From Chrysomallon squamiferum (Eukaryota; Mollusca; Gastropoda; Neomphalida; Peltospiridae), in the NCBI GenBank assembly GCA_012295275.1, contig CM022665.1, positions 32,188,022 to 32,252,021 of the forward strand: a stretch of DNA of 64,000 nt, given 5' to 3'. Under the pieces are notes generated by a model. It saw nothing but the letters and a program-made list of their open reading frames with translations, made no database searches and was not told the origin of the DNA. The position numbers and the translations under genes were made by a program. Positions 1-13,800 of the stretch are shown here, in pieces (positions within the stretch are counted from its first letter, which is position 1; each line of letters starts with the position of its first letter).

Positions 1-1233
1 TTCTTAATAAAAAAAGATAAAAATAAATAAATAAATAAAAATAAAATGATATAAAAACAAAATAAAGTAGTAATAATACATAATGTAATATGATAATTTA
101 ATAAATAAATAAATGCTTTTCTCCCATTAAATAAAATGTAAACCAAAGATAAACATGGCCATACAATAAAATGATATTAACGGTACATTTTCTGCATATA
201 TTCATCAGAGTGGACACATTAAGATGATCAATTCAATAGCAGAGACCTGCAAACTTGTGAAATTCTGCTGTCAGTGTCTGAAGAACAGCCTTACGCTTAG
301 TTGTATGCTTAAATCATCACTAACATTAATGTCACATAATTACATATTAAACATAATAAAGCCTCCTGAAATAGAATTTGTTAATGTGAAATGACTTAAA
401 CACATACACACAAACAAAAATTAAACAAATTATGAAAAAATAAAAATAAATCATCAAAATTTTAAAAAAATTTATAAAAGAAGAAAAAGAGACATACTTT
501 TTAAGCTGAAGTCAAATTAGAAACAAATAAGTAGAACCAAATTAGCATTGTCCAAAAATATTTATATATTAATGCTAAAATCGAAATACTATTTAAAAAA
601 ACAAAGAACAATAACAGAACCGCATAATTATGTCTAATCATGGATATACTTTATTATGTTCCAGTGTCTTTTGTCTCATGAGAAAAACAATTTCAGTATT
701 ATTTTAACAATAATAATTTGAATAGGTAAAATTAAATCTAAAATAATCACAGATTATAAAAATTTGTAAAATAGCAAGAAAATATTGACAATCATAAGGA
801 TACTAACACAAGACCTACACATTTGTGTTAAGTTAATTATGGGCTTTTTTAAACTATTACTGTATTATTTATATTAATAACTTACTACAAAATGCTGGTT
901 ACATATAAATTAAAACAGTGAGTATGAAATATAAAAATACATTTCAACTAATTACTAACTTCAGGTATAATTTAAAAATAAATTCAGTAATTCTAATAAT
1001 AAAAATGGAAGTTTTTAAGTTACATACATTCTTCTGCTTATTATCATAAACCTAACAGTCTCTTGAATAGTTTACGTATTTATGATCTGAATTATAAACA
1101 TGTCTGGTAAAATTTGATCACTGGAAACAAATAAAGTAGTCAAAAGGAATTCATGAAAATTTACTTAGATACCTTTAATAACACCAAAGATACACATTAG
1201 GTTTTAATGTAATTACATAATTACAATATACGT
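1..1233. other. AT-rich region downstream of the PM20D2-like gene
   Basis: Very AT-rich sequence with short A tracts and many stop codons in all frames. I see no coding exon. Part of it is presumably the 3' untranslated region of the minus-strand dipeptidase that ends at 1234. ATTAAA-type signals on the minus strand (TTTAAT on plus, near 1173 and 1203) are candidates for its polyadenylation, but none is decisive. Confidence 0.4.
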
Positions 1234-4200
1234 TTAGATTTTAGTTTCTTCTTCTAACTGCTTTTTAAAGTCTTCTTTTATCTGTGGAAGAAGATGAGGT
1301 TTTTCAAAAATGTCCACAATTGTCATTGCTAACACTTTGGCTGTGGATAAGGCACTCTCCTGAGCTGTTTCAGAAACTGAAATAGAAATAAATACAAATA
1401 TAGCACAATACAATACATTAAAGATAAGTTAACAATTGTTTAAAATGTATACATAATATAATATGATATGATATAACATAACAACGTAACATAACATACT
1501 TTAATAATAGTAATAAAAATTAAATAATGATAAAAAATAAATTTACATAAAAAAATAAAATAAAGTAATACAAATGAAATAAAATAAAATAAATTTAAAT
1601 ACATTAATGAAATTGGTTTAAAATAAAATTAAATTAAAAATTCTGAAAAACAGTCTGATCTATGTTTTCAGTGAATGGAAATACTGTTATTATGTAAATA
1701 TAACTTTCAAAATAAAAGTAATTTCATTATAAACATAGTTTGATTAAATTTAAGATGGTTTACACTGTGTAAAGCCTCCAAGATCTTTAAAAGGATAGTG
1801 ATTATCGAAAGGACAAATTACTTACTGGCAGCTGCAGCAAATTCCTTAGTGTGGCCACTTGCATTTCCAATGCAGAACTTTGGGTGGATGCTGGGTACAA
1901 CATGGGACACATTACCCATGTCTGTAGACCCTCCTGCCTTTGTACGTTTTACCTCATCTTCTTCAAGCTTCATACCAATAGATTTACAATTCTCATCAAA
2001 CAGTGATGCCAGAATATTGTTAGACATTAAAGATGAATATCCATTCTGATGAAAAACATATTCTGCCTTCAAGAGAAAATTTAAATATTATATAGAGAGT
2101 TGAAGAAACTGATCTGATAATATGATTTGAAATGCTTCATGGGAAAGGGCTTGTAGTTCAAAACAAAGTTTTAATCAAACTGGAAATCATATTTTTAGAG
2201 ATAATATCGATTTATAATAACAGTCTATGCCACAGAAAAGAGATCAGTAAGGAAAGTAAACAAAATTTATTAATTTATATTAATTAAAATTATAAGTATT
2301 TATGTATATATAAATGTAGGCATTTTCATCAACAGCTATACTTAAAACTATCTGACATCCTTAAAATATTTCAACTTTAATATTCAAACAAAATATAATT
2401 AACTATTTATAGGTTACTATCAAAATTAACCTACTGTACAACCAGTGGATAATGCAGCACCTTTAATACAGTCAATGACTTTTAGCTTGAGTTTTTCAAC
2501 TTCTGAATCAGTTGGGGCTCGGAGATAATAAAGAAGTTCTGTGATTTCAGGAATTATGTTTGGTTTGCTGCCACCATTTGTAATTATACCTACAAAACAA
2601 ATCACATATAAATAAAAAAATTAATAATGTTAATGAAATATAGTCAAACAAATAAACTGATCTGGAAGTGTCAGCAGAAATGTTCAAGTTTTCAGGGTGT
2701 TTGAATTTTACACATTTACTGCATACCAATTAGGATTTGTTTTCACCAGAATAAATAATTTTATTGTTGTATGGCAGCTTTATATGATAATTTTAAAAAA
2801 TGGTGATGCCCATTTCCTGCACTGTACGCTGCATTCTGGGAATGTTGATTTTGTCAAATCATAAAAGCCTGCTAACTGCAATTGAGTTCAACCCATTTGA
2901 TACATAATTTTGATAATTCAAATATTCAACATTATTCCATGCATATTTATGTTTTATAAACACTGGAGCGCTTTTCAGGTTTCAAATGCAATATTTTGTA
3001 ACACATTAATATATCTTCTGTTTATTATGAGTTTTATGATGTGCATCAATAAATTATTGATTTACATCTATCAATAAATTTGATATGGTTGCAACTGTGT
3101 TTTAAAAGAAAGCCAGGATGCTTGCTATAGCAATGCCCAGCCATGACAATTTATGTTTATTGTGGTTACTGATGTGGTGCATGTGAATAAAAATTGTAAA
3201 TATGTTCATAAAAATGGTCTGCAATTTTTGTCCTTCTGATGAGGGGATATCTGCAATGAACTTTATCACTTAACTGCAAAAATTCTTTGAAGTCTGTCTG
3301 TAATTGTGTATTATATAGAGTCTTCACATTGTAAAAATGCATCTGAGGCAGGCATGTTTAATCAGTGGCCATTGTTCTGTATTTACTAAGGGGAACAATA
3401 GCTTGGCCATTCCAGTGGAGGGGCAAATTTCAATTAATCAATTTCTTGAGAAATCAATGTTCAAGTTATCCAAGTTTGACTGTGTTTCTCAAAGCATAGA
3501 AAAGAAAATTAAATAGTTTTAGCCACAAGCTGAAGACAATGTAGAATTTAATAAAAATAATAGCAATAAAATAATAATAAAATTATTAACAATAAATACC
3601 TTTTAAAAATAGATAAAAAACCCTGAAGATCTTATTTTTAAAATCATTAAGTGATATTTTTTAATTCAAGAATAAATAAACAAAATAAAAAATAAAACAA
3701 TAGTTAGATATAGTTAAATTATTGTAAGGAAAAAAAACTGGCAAAAGGCAAGTGTTATTGTCTTACCTTGATATAAGACAAAAATACATTATTTCATCTT
3801 TTGATTAACTCTTGTATAATTACAAAATAGTTTTACTAATTAGGTTCAGAATTCCTGTCTAAAAGTTTGAAAAGTTAATTCATGATCACTATAAAGTACT
3901 GAGGTTGAAGAAATGGATATCACATACAATAAAATTATGTTAAATACTAACCATGTACTCTCCAGGTGGGTTTCATCTGCTGTCTGAGACATGAAATATT
4001 CTGGTAACAGATGACAGCAGCATCAAGAGCATTGAGACCATCCCAGGGTGCACTGGAAGCATGAGATGCTTTACCATGGAATGTGACTGTAACCCTGAAA
4101 ACAGTAAATGTCAATATTTGAATGCATAATTAATACATGTTAGAGGATGTACTGTGACTGTATCATGATGAAACCATTTAAATTAAAAAATAATAATAAT

Positions 4201-5496
4201 AATAATACACACATTAAGTTGACAAATGCATATAATGAAAACTGGAATTAAAATTTTAGTTTTGTTCTTAATAAATTAAAAATTCCTATGGCAACTGCAT
4301 AAATTTTTTTATTTTATTACATTAATAAAAAATTTCAGCTGCTTCACAGAATGGAAGTTACTGATAACAAAAACTGCAATTTTAATTCTTATGCTCTAAA
4401 TATAAGCCTTCAAAGAAATGTTTCCTAAATGATCTTTTAAATGTAATAAATCTTTTAAAAACAATTAACTTAGATGTATTGCAGAATCTATTTTTAAAAT
4501 GAGAAAACCAGCCATAAATTTCCATACTCATTCATTGCTACATAGCTTGGTCTGGACCAGGTGAACTGAGAGGGATGAGCCATTACAGCACAGTCAATGT
4601 CTTTGAATGCACCGGCACGTATCAAATCAATTTTCCCTCCTTTTCCTTCTTCTGCAGGTGTGCCTAGAACAGTCAGCTGAAATTTATGTGCACTGAAAAA
4701 TTCAGTTCTAAGAAAAATAAGATTAGCAATTCCTAAGTATCAGAATTTGTGCATGCATTTAGCAGTTAACTGCATGAATCATATAGTTTTTTTTTTTTTA
4801 AATATTAAACACATAACAATAACTTACTTCAGAAATATGATATGTATTTTTTTTTTTTTTTTGAATGTTAAAATTTTATACTGATTTTGAAACCGGAAAT
4901 TATATTTTAGATTTTTTTTATAAAACAAAAAGTAAATGGGGAATGTTGTAAAAATTTTATTTATATCTGTTTTATTTACCATTTATATATTTTTGAAAGA
5001 ATAAAATAAATAATTAAATAATAATAATAACAAATTACATTAGAGACAATTTACTATATTTAATAATTTACCAAATGCAGTATTGATGTTTTCATTTGAT
5101 CTTTAATGAAGTCCAAAAGAATAAATGTGTTACCTTTCCCATTGGTTTTCCTGCCTTTTCTAATGCCGCCTTTACCCCCAGGGCTGTCCCAACGCCCACT
5201 TCGGCTATAAGATTGTGGCCACAAGCATGTCCCAGTCCTGGAAGGGCATCATACTCGCACAGGACAGCAAGGTTGGGACCAATGCCGCTGTCGTACACCG
5301 CTTTAAATGCTGTATTAAGTTTATATTTACTGTCCACCAAGAAACCATGACGAATAAGACATTTTGTTAAAAGATCGTGTGCATAATGCTCTTCGTGTCC
5401 CAGTTCTGGATGATCAAAAATAGACTTACTTATTGTTTTTAATTCGTCTTTTGCATTATCGATCGATTTGCATACAGCCGTTTTCAAATTATCCAT
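1234..5496 (-). CDS. PM20D2: PM20D2-like M20 family dipeptidase (397 aa, 6 exons)
   Basis: Exons on the minus strand: 5496-5134, 4676-4528, 4094-3952, 2589-2435, 2066-1826, 1376-1234. All junctions are GT-AG and the phases add up to 397 codons plus stop. M20 family zinc peptidases hydrolyse dipeptides or N-acyl amino acids; mammalian PM20D2 acts on beta-alanyl-lysine-type dipeptides in the cytosol. Exon 1 carries the metal-site segment LGHACGHN (residues about 97-104). Exon 2 has [14 protein letters not shown] with the catalytic Glu pair. Exon 3 has the dimerisation-domain segment FHGKASHAS and then [11 protein letters not shown]. Exon 5 has [10 protein letters not shown] and IHPKFCIG. The order and spacing match vertebrate PM20D2 (about 436 aa); this copy is slightly shorter. 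Start: the ATG at 5496 gives MDNLKTAV; the open frame continues upstream only without an ATG. The final exon ends LEEETKI. No signal peptide, consistent with a cytosolic enzyme. Family assignment is firm; the exact substrate is inferred. Confidence 0.93.
2760..3500. other. Intron 3 of the dipeptidase gene, possible old repeat
   Basis: The 1.36 kb intron between 2590 and 3951 contains a stretch with more G and C than its surroundings and no open frame. A near-palindrome of the form ATCAATAAATTATTGAT sits around 3045-3062. It may be a decayed transposon, but I found no terminal repeats. Confidence 0.2.
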
Positions 5497-7480
5497 TACT
5501 GTGCATTTATACAATAGCCCCAAACACGACTGTCTAAATTGTAAACTGTAAACCTTAGTTAATTAAGTATGTAAATAAAATCTTACGTATCTAAAGCTCA
5601 TTGCTTGATTTCTTTTCAACACCAACTCAGAAAATAAGTGCAATAACTTCTGTTAATTACCTCCCCTTGCTCTACGTTAAACCATAAAAACTTTAGAAAT
5701 AATATTTTATTTGCATGAAATGTTATGATTAAACAACACATGTATTTGAGTATCAACACATGTATTTGAGTATATTAAGTAAAATATGCTATGAAAATGA
5801 TTAGGAAAATGGATTAAAATTAGGATAAATAACAAATATAATAACAACAACAACTGAAAAACAAAAAACAATTTTCAAATATTACTTTTCCTAAATACTT
5901 GAATACTGCAATAGTCTTGTATTTAAACTGTCTATAATTAATGGGTAATTAATTAATTAATTATGATGACTGCTTTCAGATACATATTATATCAAATGAT
6001 TAGCTGTGTTGAAAATAATAAAAATAAAATGCAGTTTTCATTACAAATATGAAGTAGTAAAAACAAAATCTGTTTATCATTAAAACTATTTTATTTACAG
6101 AATATTTCTGTTTACACACCAGGTAGTACATCAATAATAATAAAAGTCAGTTTTTAACATTATGATACTATAGCTACACATTTGTATGTATATTTTTCAA
6201 AACAAATGGGATACATATATATGTACAATTTAATGATTATGATTATAAATGCATTATTTCAATTAACTGTCACAATACATTTTTTTATGAAGATGTGGAG
6301 TGGTACTACAAAGAATATATGTGGTTCATACTTCTATATCTGTATTTGCTTAGTTATATGATTATATATAATCGTACAGCTTAGAACAAATATTTGTTTA
6401 AACTTTCACATTCTGATCAAAGAATACAAATGTAATGATAATGAACGGATTGCAAATATAAATTAAAATGACAGACTGCAAAGAGAGATGAAAGAAATAA
6501 TTATCTTGATAATTATTATATTATAGTGTATCAAACTGAATAAGCAATAAATAAACGATTTCTATGTCAGTACCCTACATCATGTACATTTTTCCAACTT
6601 TAAAGAACATACAACAAAAAACATTCAGTATTTGTAGATAAAATAGAAAAGTAAGCAAATTTTCAAATTCTGGTAAATCTAAGGGAGATATTAAAGAAAT
6701 CTTTCTTAAAAATAATTTTGAATCAATTATTTTGAAGTAGTAAGTATATACAAAACAATTTCAAGGCAGATTTTTTTTTCCAGAAGGAAAGGATCATGGA
6801 TTTTAGGATTTTAGGATGCTGGGTAGTTTATTGTTTGGTAAATGTGTACATAACCTCTTCATCATGAAAAACATATAACAAAATATGGGAGTTTGTGCAC
6901 TGGATCTGCTCCAGTTAAGACTTAAACATATATATATATATATATATAAATAGTGTTTCAGTGGAAAAAAACCAATATATAAATCCATCACAATTTTTTT
7001 CCCTTTTGCCCATGATTTGATTAACTCCTATAATGACCAAAATTTATCAAAATTGTTTTTAGATTAGTTACTAGATACATCTTAATTAAAAAACATAATA
7101 ATAATAGTAAACAAAATTTAATAAATACAATTAGTGTCTAATATATAACATTATTTAGCTACAAGCCTGTAGTTGTTTTCTAAAAAAAAATTATTTGTCA
7201 CTCTGATGTTAAAATGAAGATTTTTAAAAATTCAAATAAAAAATCATTTTACTGCTGCCATTGCTCACCGTTTCCTTCCATGATGATACATCACATGCAG
7301 ATTTATACCCCAAATATTACTGTCTTAGAAAAAAATCTTGGACTGTTTTGTATGTCTGCATAGCAGAACTTATCATGTACATTACACACGTTCCTTATTT
7401 AATTTTGTTGCATGTTCCGTCCTTCATACAGCCTTACAAATGTCATACGCTTATGACATGAATTACTAACAAAATATTCA
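5497..7480. other. Spacer between the dipeptidase and CHMP1B
   Basis: AT-rich, no supported exon. It should hold the promoter of the minus-strand dipeptidase near 5500-5650 and the 3' untranslated region of CHMP1B just below 7481. A short direct duplication (ACACATGTATTTGAGTATC) lies at about 5738-5771 and an (AT)n run at about 6929-6948. The short frames here lack coding character. Confidence 0.4.
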
Positions 7481-9594
7481 TTACATTTGTCTCAGTTTTG
7501 CCAATCTGCTTGTCAGTTCATCCTACAAAATGAAATAAAATATTAAAATATTTAATAAATTAATTAATTTTTAAATTTTAATAAAATTAAATAAAATTAA
7601 ATTAAAACAAAACAAAAAATAGAAGAAGGAAAAATAAAATAAAGTCTTTTAAACATTTTATTCATTATCAATTGGTTATTTAGTATTGCATATATGCACA
7701 ATATTAATGTGTTATTACTACGTAATTATATAATTACAAAATTTAATATTAGGATTTTACTTTGACACTTGTGCAAATACCTGTTCTTGTGATGCCTGTG
7801 TTGATGCAGATGCTCCAATAGTTGTTGCCTGGGCTTGAGGGAGATCCATGTTCAAGTCTAACCTGTAGTAAATAAAAAAAAAAATACATAAAATAAGTTT
7901 GCTGAATTTGATTTGACTCTTTATGCCTTTTTGTGGTTAATGGCAACATATATTCCAATTTGAGACACTGTTAAAATGGCATATTTATATTTTATTTAGA
8001 TTCTTACAAGTCTCAGCTTTAATATTAGTGCATTTAAAAAGTCAACTCTGCCTTTAAACCACTTTTTCATCTCTTTCCAACATGATCTATACACAGTGTC
8101 TTTCATGGCAAACAAAATGTTGATTTTTTTTTTGAATAAATATTTAAAAAATTATAATCACCCTGCTTCATCAGCAACTTGCTGCATGAGACTGTCCACT
8201 TCTCCTTGTGGTGTTGACAGAGTTGATGTGTTGGCCATTGTGTTTTCCATCACTGTAGACTGAACATCAAGATTTTCAAAAGACTGTTCAAATCTGTCCA
8301 TTAACTGAGCTACCTAAAAATATTTAGATATACATTTTGATGAAATTAAAAGCGGTAGAAAAAGAGAAAAAAAAAGAAATAATATATATATATATATATA
8401 TATATATCAAGAGTTAAATTTGATAAAAAAAAATTCTATATTTTATTGGTTTTCAGTTAGTTAGTTGGTCAGGTCCAATAAATATTTCGTGAAATATTTT
8501 AAAAGACCCAGATGAATGCATGCCTCATAACATTTGCAACACTCTTGCTAGACCCACAGTTGGGACAATTTGGCATGAAAGAAATGACAGCTTATCAATT
8601 AAGTTAAAGGTTTCAGTTATGTTATGCTGCATTCCTATTAGTGGCGGATCTATTAAATTAAAGCTTTCAGATTTTCATGACATAAAAATTAATTAAAACA
8701 AAGACTGATATGCTACTATTACACACTTACCTTTTCAAGATTCATAGACTTCATTGCTGATTCCATTGATTTCACCACACCAGCCATGGACTGTGTGACT
8801 TGTTTTGTGGTGATTGCTGTCTGGACTCGGGAAGCAACTGCATCAATTCTTGCACTCATCCGTCTGTATGTCAAAGCCTGGTTCTTCTGACGAATAGCAT
8901 TTTCTGCATGAATTTTAGCCCCTTCCATATTTCCTTTTTGTATAGCCTAAAATGAAACACAAATTAAAATAAAAATTAAAATTAAATCAAATCAAAATAA
9001 AAATTAAATTAAATTATTATTAAATACAAATAAATGATATATGTTGCCACTAATAAATTAAGTCTTTGTTGAAAGATTACATCATAAACATATTAATATA
9101 CCATAATATTCTGTGAATGTATTGTGTGTTTGTTAAAAGAGAAAGTGATCAGTCCATAACATCTTTATCCTACACAGTCAATAATAAGTGAGAAAAAAGA
9201 AGTCAAAAATTTTGAGAGGGTGTGAAAATTATATTCAGTACATTTCATTAGTCTAACACAGTGATCTAAAAAGAATGGTCTGTCAGGTATTTATATATTC
9301 AACTCACTTAGTGACTTACCTTTTTCAACTTCATTTTTTCAGCTTTTTCTGTCTTTTCACTCTTGACTGCATTTCTTTCTAAATCTTTTGCAGCAAACTT
9401 TAAATTGAACAAATGTTCTTGTTAATGTTAAGGTACTTTATTTACATATAATTTTAAGGTTAACTATCAATATAAACAATCTTAGTTATTAGAAACTAAG
9501 AAAACCGTAGTTTAACAAATAAATATGCAAGTATGGTAGTTGTTTAATCTAACATCATTATATCATTGAAATATCCACCTTCATATTCATTCAT
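7481..9594 (-). CDS. CHMP1B: Charged multivesicular body protein 1B, ESCRT-III subunit (201 aa, 6 exons)
   Basis: Minus-strand exons: 9594-9579, 9417-9320, 8946-8731, 8313-8162, 7862-7781, 7522-7481; all phases close to 201 codons plus stop, against 199 aa in human CHMP1B. ESCRT-III subunits polymerise on membranes for vesicle budding, cytokinetic abscission and membrane repair. Diagnostic segments: EHLFNLKFAAKDLERNA at the N-terminus, IHAENAIRQKNQAL and RMSARIDAVASRVQTA in exon 3, SMAGVVKSM, then a Gln/Ser-rich linker. The last residues DELTSRLAKLRQM form a MIM1 motif (LxxRLxxLR), which binds MIT domains of VPS4 and LIP5/VTA1. The charge pattern (basic N-terminal half, acidic C-terminal half) fits ESCRT-III autoinhibition. 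Exon 1 codes for only MNEYE plus one base; its ATG has A at -3, and the length to EHLFN matches the family exactly. The first exon is the least certain part because its donor (GTGGAT) is weak. Confidence 0.95.
8386..8407. repeat. (AT)n microsatellite in a CHMP1B intron
   Basis: Eleven or so AT dinucleotides in the intron between exons 3 and 4 of CHMP1B, directly readable. Confidence 0.8.
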
Positions 9595-10224
9595 GGTGCA
9601 TATTACAAAACAGATTTAATTAAAACTACTTTAATCAAACTGAAGATGATCATTATGTTCCGCATATAATATTAATAATAATAAAATAAACAAAACACTT
9701 CGTATTGTTAGAATTGATCTCAGAATACCAGTATTTCGATAAAAATATTTAACGTTTACTTTTATTTGAAATGTACATTAAAAAGGATACTATCCATAGC
9801 TAGATGAAAAATCCTTCAAAACTGCATTAATTCGTCTGTTAATTCTTGCCTAAATAACTATTTATGACTCGCTTTCTTGTGACTTTTACGTGTGGAATAC
9901 GTCACATTTTTAACGGTCTATACATATTGTAAAACACTATCAAACATTGATATTAAGTAACATTAAAAATTCTCTTCGACAAAAAAGTAAATTCATTAAT
10001 TTTACTATAATAAAGTAATAATATTTGTATGTGTTTAAAAAATCATAGTTAGGAACAATTAGGTAATATTTAAATTATATCATGTTTTATCATATATAAT
10101 AGAGGAATGGTTAGGAGTATATAAAAAAACCCAACTTCCGGAACGCCTTGTGACATCACCAATATATGTGTACACATTCGAGCACATGCTTTACTGCTTA
10201 GAGTAAAGTAGTTTGTAGTTGAAA
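9595..10224. promoter_or_regulatory. Shared divergent promoter region of CHMP1B and URB1
   Basis: Only 630 bases separate the CHMP1B start codon (minus) from the URB1 start codon (plus). The region must therefore contain both 5' untranslated regions and both core promoters. It is less AT-monotonous around 9830-9920 and 10130-10200, where several CG dinucleotides occur. I see no clear TATA box in a position that would decide a start site. A bidirectional promoter for two housekeeping genes is an inference from the layout. Confidence 0.6.
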
Positions 10225-10853
10225 ATGAAGTTCGTTAAGAAAAGGAAAAGAGAACAACCTGCCAGTGAAAATACAGATGAAGCAATTGTAGAAAAAAAGA
10301 AAAAAGATGAATTTACAGAAATCGAATTTAAGTTAATGCTTCGGGATCCTAACAGAATATTTCATGGTAAGGGCATGAAATCACTCTAAGTTATCTTAGA
10401 ATTAGATCTATTATCACACTCGACTACATTTTCTACTGATCAGTGATCTAGTAATAAGAAATCATGAAATGCAAGTAATGCTTAAACTTTTAAAAACTTT
10501 AAGTTTAATAAATAAGCATTCATGAAAAATTAAACAACGTTAAATTGTTAAATGTTTTGAATCAAATACAAAGATTAAGATTGAAAGAACATACGTTACA
10601 TAGTAAATTAAAGTAATAGTTTCTATCATCACATAAAATTCCAGCTGTGACAAAAATCATAAATATTTTAGTGAGCAGATAATGATACAATCATACAGTG
10701 ATAATCGTAAAATTTTATCTAACTAACATTAATAAAAGGTATTGAAATGTTATTCATTCATTTTTTAAATTTTATTTTATGATTATTTATATTTAACTAG
10801 TGAAATTGTAGAAAAATAAATACTAAATGTTTAAATTTAAAAGAACTAAATTG

Positions 10854-10890
<37 letters not shown>

Positions 10891-13800
10891 GTCACAGAAT
10901 GATAACATTTGACAACATTAACCAATAAATTATTTGTCCATTTTTGTTCCTGCTGAAGACATGACAGTTACGATAGTCAGTATGAAGACATACTCATTAT
11001 ATTGGCCTTTGCTTTTCTATTCTCTAGAAATCAGATTGAAAAATATTATCTATAAATATAATTGCTTCATCAACATTTTTCATATATTTACATTTCTGTC
11101 TATAGGAAAGTTTAATATTTTTAGTTAAGCATTAATTTCCTCTCTAGATTCTATATGCTATATCATACAGATGTTTAATGAATGATAATATGATTAAAAA
11201 CAAACTTTTAAAATGTTCAGCCATATGGACTTTTTGTTTATAGTTACTGTTTATAGTATCAGTAATTTCATAATCCTGTTTTTGTTAAAACCACAGGATT
11301 TCTTTAAAGAGATTAAATATCAGTTGTCTGCTAACTGAATTTTGGCTATGGTAGTTGCTGACTGCTTAAATAAATGGTGTGAATACTAACAATATCTGTA
11401 ATATCTTTCTTGGAGGCTGCTTGTTCCCCAGCCATGCAGTAATAAAATTATACTGAAACAATATCACAGTTTTCAAAAGAAGGGTGTCTTGGTTTGATAC
11501 ATTACCCAAACAAGAAAAGTGGCTTTTATTTAATGTTTTGGAAAATGACCACCTACCCCTTCTGTCCAGAGAAAGTTGAGAAACTCCAATAAGACTGAAA
11601 AATTAATACATGAAATCATCACTAACCACAAATGACAGTACAAAAAATCTTATTGCCATGATTCTCAAAAGAGAGGATTATACCAAATACTCCTTGACAA
11701 CTCCTATCAGTTTTCCCAAGGATTTAAACCAGTTAACAACCTAAAGCACAATGTTGAATATTTGAAGAAAAAGGAAGAATATTGATAGTGTGAAAAAAAT
11801 AAAAATGCACCTGGCATTCAAAGCATTTAATCAGATACAAATGACCTTCCCTTTATCACAGATATGTTTTGGGGCATGGAGGCCTTTTACATTCAGTGAA
11901 TCAGCAAGAATTAGAGACAACTGCATTAGCCTTATCATTTAAATTAGTAAAAACAAATCAAGAATTCATTGCCTAATCTAGTATCAGAGTATGCTAGCTC
12001 AGTGTCTCTGGAACAGCATATTTCATCTGCAAAACAAACACAACTTCTTGATGGTATCATGGAGCAGTAATAATCCTGAATAAGTGAGCAGTATAATTAA
12101 GCTCTCTTTCAAGTGAAAACCATAACAACTGACTGAGTTGATCAACAAGTTACATGGTGTTTGCTTACAAGAAACTGACGAAAACGATAACATTGAAGAT
12201 TAGATTGTACAGATAGAAAATTGTCAATCCCCAAAATGACAGCCACAGACCAGGTCAGCGAAAGTGTTGCAGATCAGTATACACATCAACAGCTTCAAAA
12301 TGCATGTGATTGCTGTAATGCACTTCTTTTCCCACTGGTCACCAGTAATTTGGTTTCTTATTTCAATCCTTTGATGTGGGTGATCACTTATGATTAGATT
12401 CAGATGAAACCTTTCCCCCCCAAGAAATGGTTATCTCAGGACTACTCACATTGTAATGAGCAAACTGTTATACTGGGAGTAATACTAATAGTCATATTAT
12501 TATCCATTTTTAAATTTTATTTATTTTATTATTATTAATATAGCCTTTATAGGTTTAATATTATTGTTAATAAGCTAATACTTGCTTTTTATCATTTTTT
12601 TAAATTTATTTTTAATAATAATAATAATAATGTCCTAAAAGCACTAGGACAGGTTCTGTTTTTAGAACCACCACATCCAGCTGCCATGTTCTGTCTAACT
12701 CAGAAATTCCATCTGATCCAGTAAATTGCTTATTTCTGAACCAAATGCCACCAAATTCAAAGAAATCATATAAAATAAACTGTAGGTGACTTTTATTGTG
12801 CTAAAAATTAATTTTGACACCACTGGATTCAGCTTAATATGACAAACTAGATTTTTATTTGTTTTCATTTGTCTTGAATAATAATAATAATGGAATATTA
12901 CAAAATTTGTTTCAGGTCTCGAGAAGTTTATTGAAAAATCACGTCAGTATAATAATGATGAATATGACATTGTACTTCACTATTGTCAATCGACAAGTGA
13001 CTGCTCTGAAATACTACAGCTGTTGGAAGTAAGAAAACGAAATTCCACAGAGGTAAAATTCTAATTTACTCTATATACAGATTCAAAAATGATCATCAAA
13101 ATTCAGCATTAATGTTTATTATTAATTTAAAAACAAAAACACCCCTGCCACCACTGTAAAGCCCCAAAAATTAAAATATGAAAAAATATAGGATATTGAA
13201 GTGATGATACATTTTTTCATTTCATAATGATAGGGTGGTTTTGTAAAAACTGGACATAAAAGAAAAATGTCTAAATATGAAAAATTAACATATAACATTT
13301 TCCTTTAATTTTTTTCATTCTACATTCCTAAATCTTTTAGATTTAATTTTTTATTATTATGTAGAATTTTAAAATTGAATTTTTTTTTTCCCAGTGGATT
13401 TTGATTTTAGGTGCACTGGAATGTATCCTGATTCGAATTGCTGGAGACCTTGACAAATACAGAACTCTGGGTCAGGTAGTTGTTCAGCAACTCGCTGCCT
13501 CTCACCTATCACAAATATGCTATTCTCTGAACATGAGCAACAAGTCCAAGCAGATCAAAGTGGCTTTGAAACTTCTGATTGCTATGGTAATGATAGGAGG
13601 TAGTTCTTGCAGAGCAGTGATCTCCCAGTTCAACTTCAATCATGAGAACATCGTACCTCTTTTTAACAGGAGGGACAGAAAGGTGAAGACTTATTTTATC
13701 AAGGGTTAACTATTATTTTTGTTAAGCATTCATTTAATTTCACCAAGAAGATATATGGTAGCTACAGATAGCTAGACTATTGTTAAAATTATGATATATA

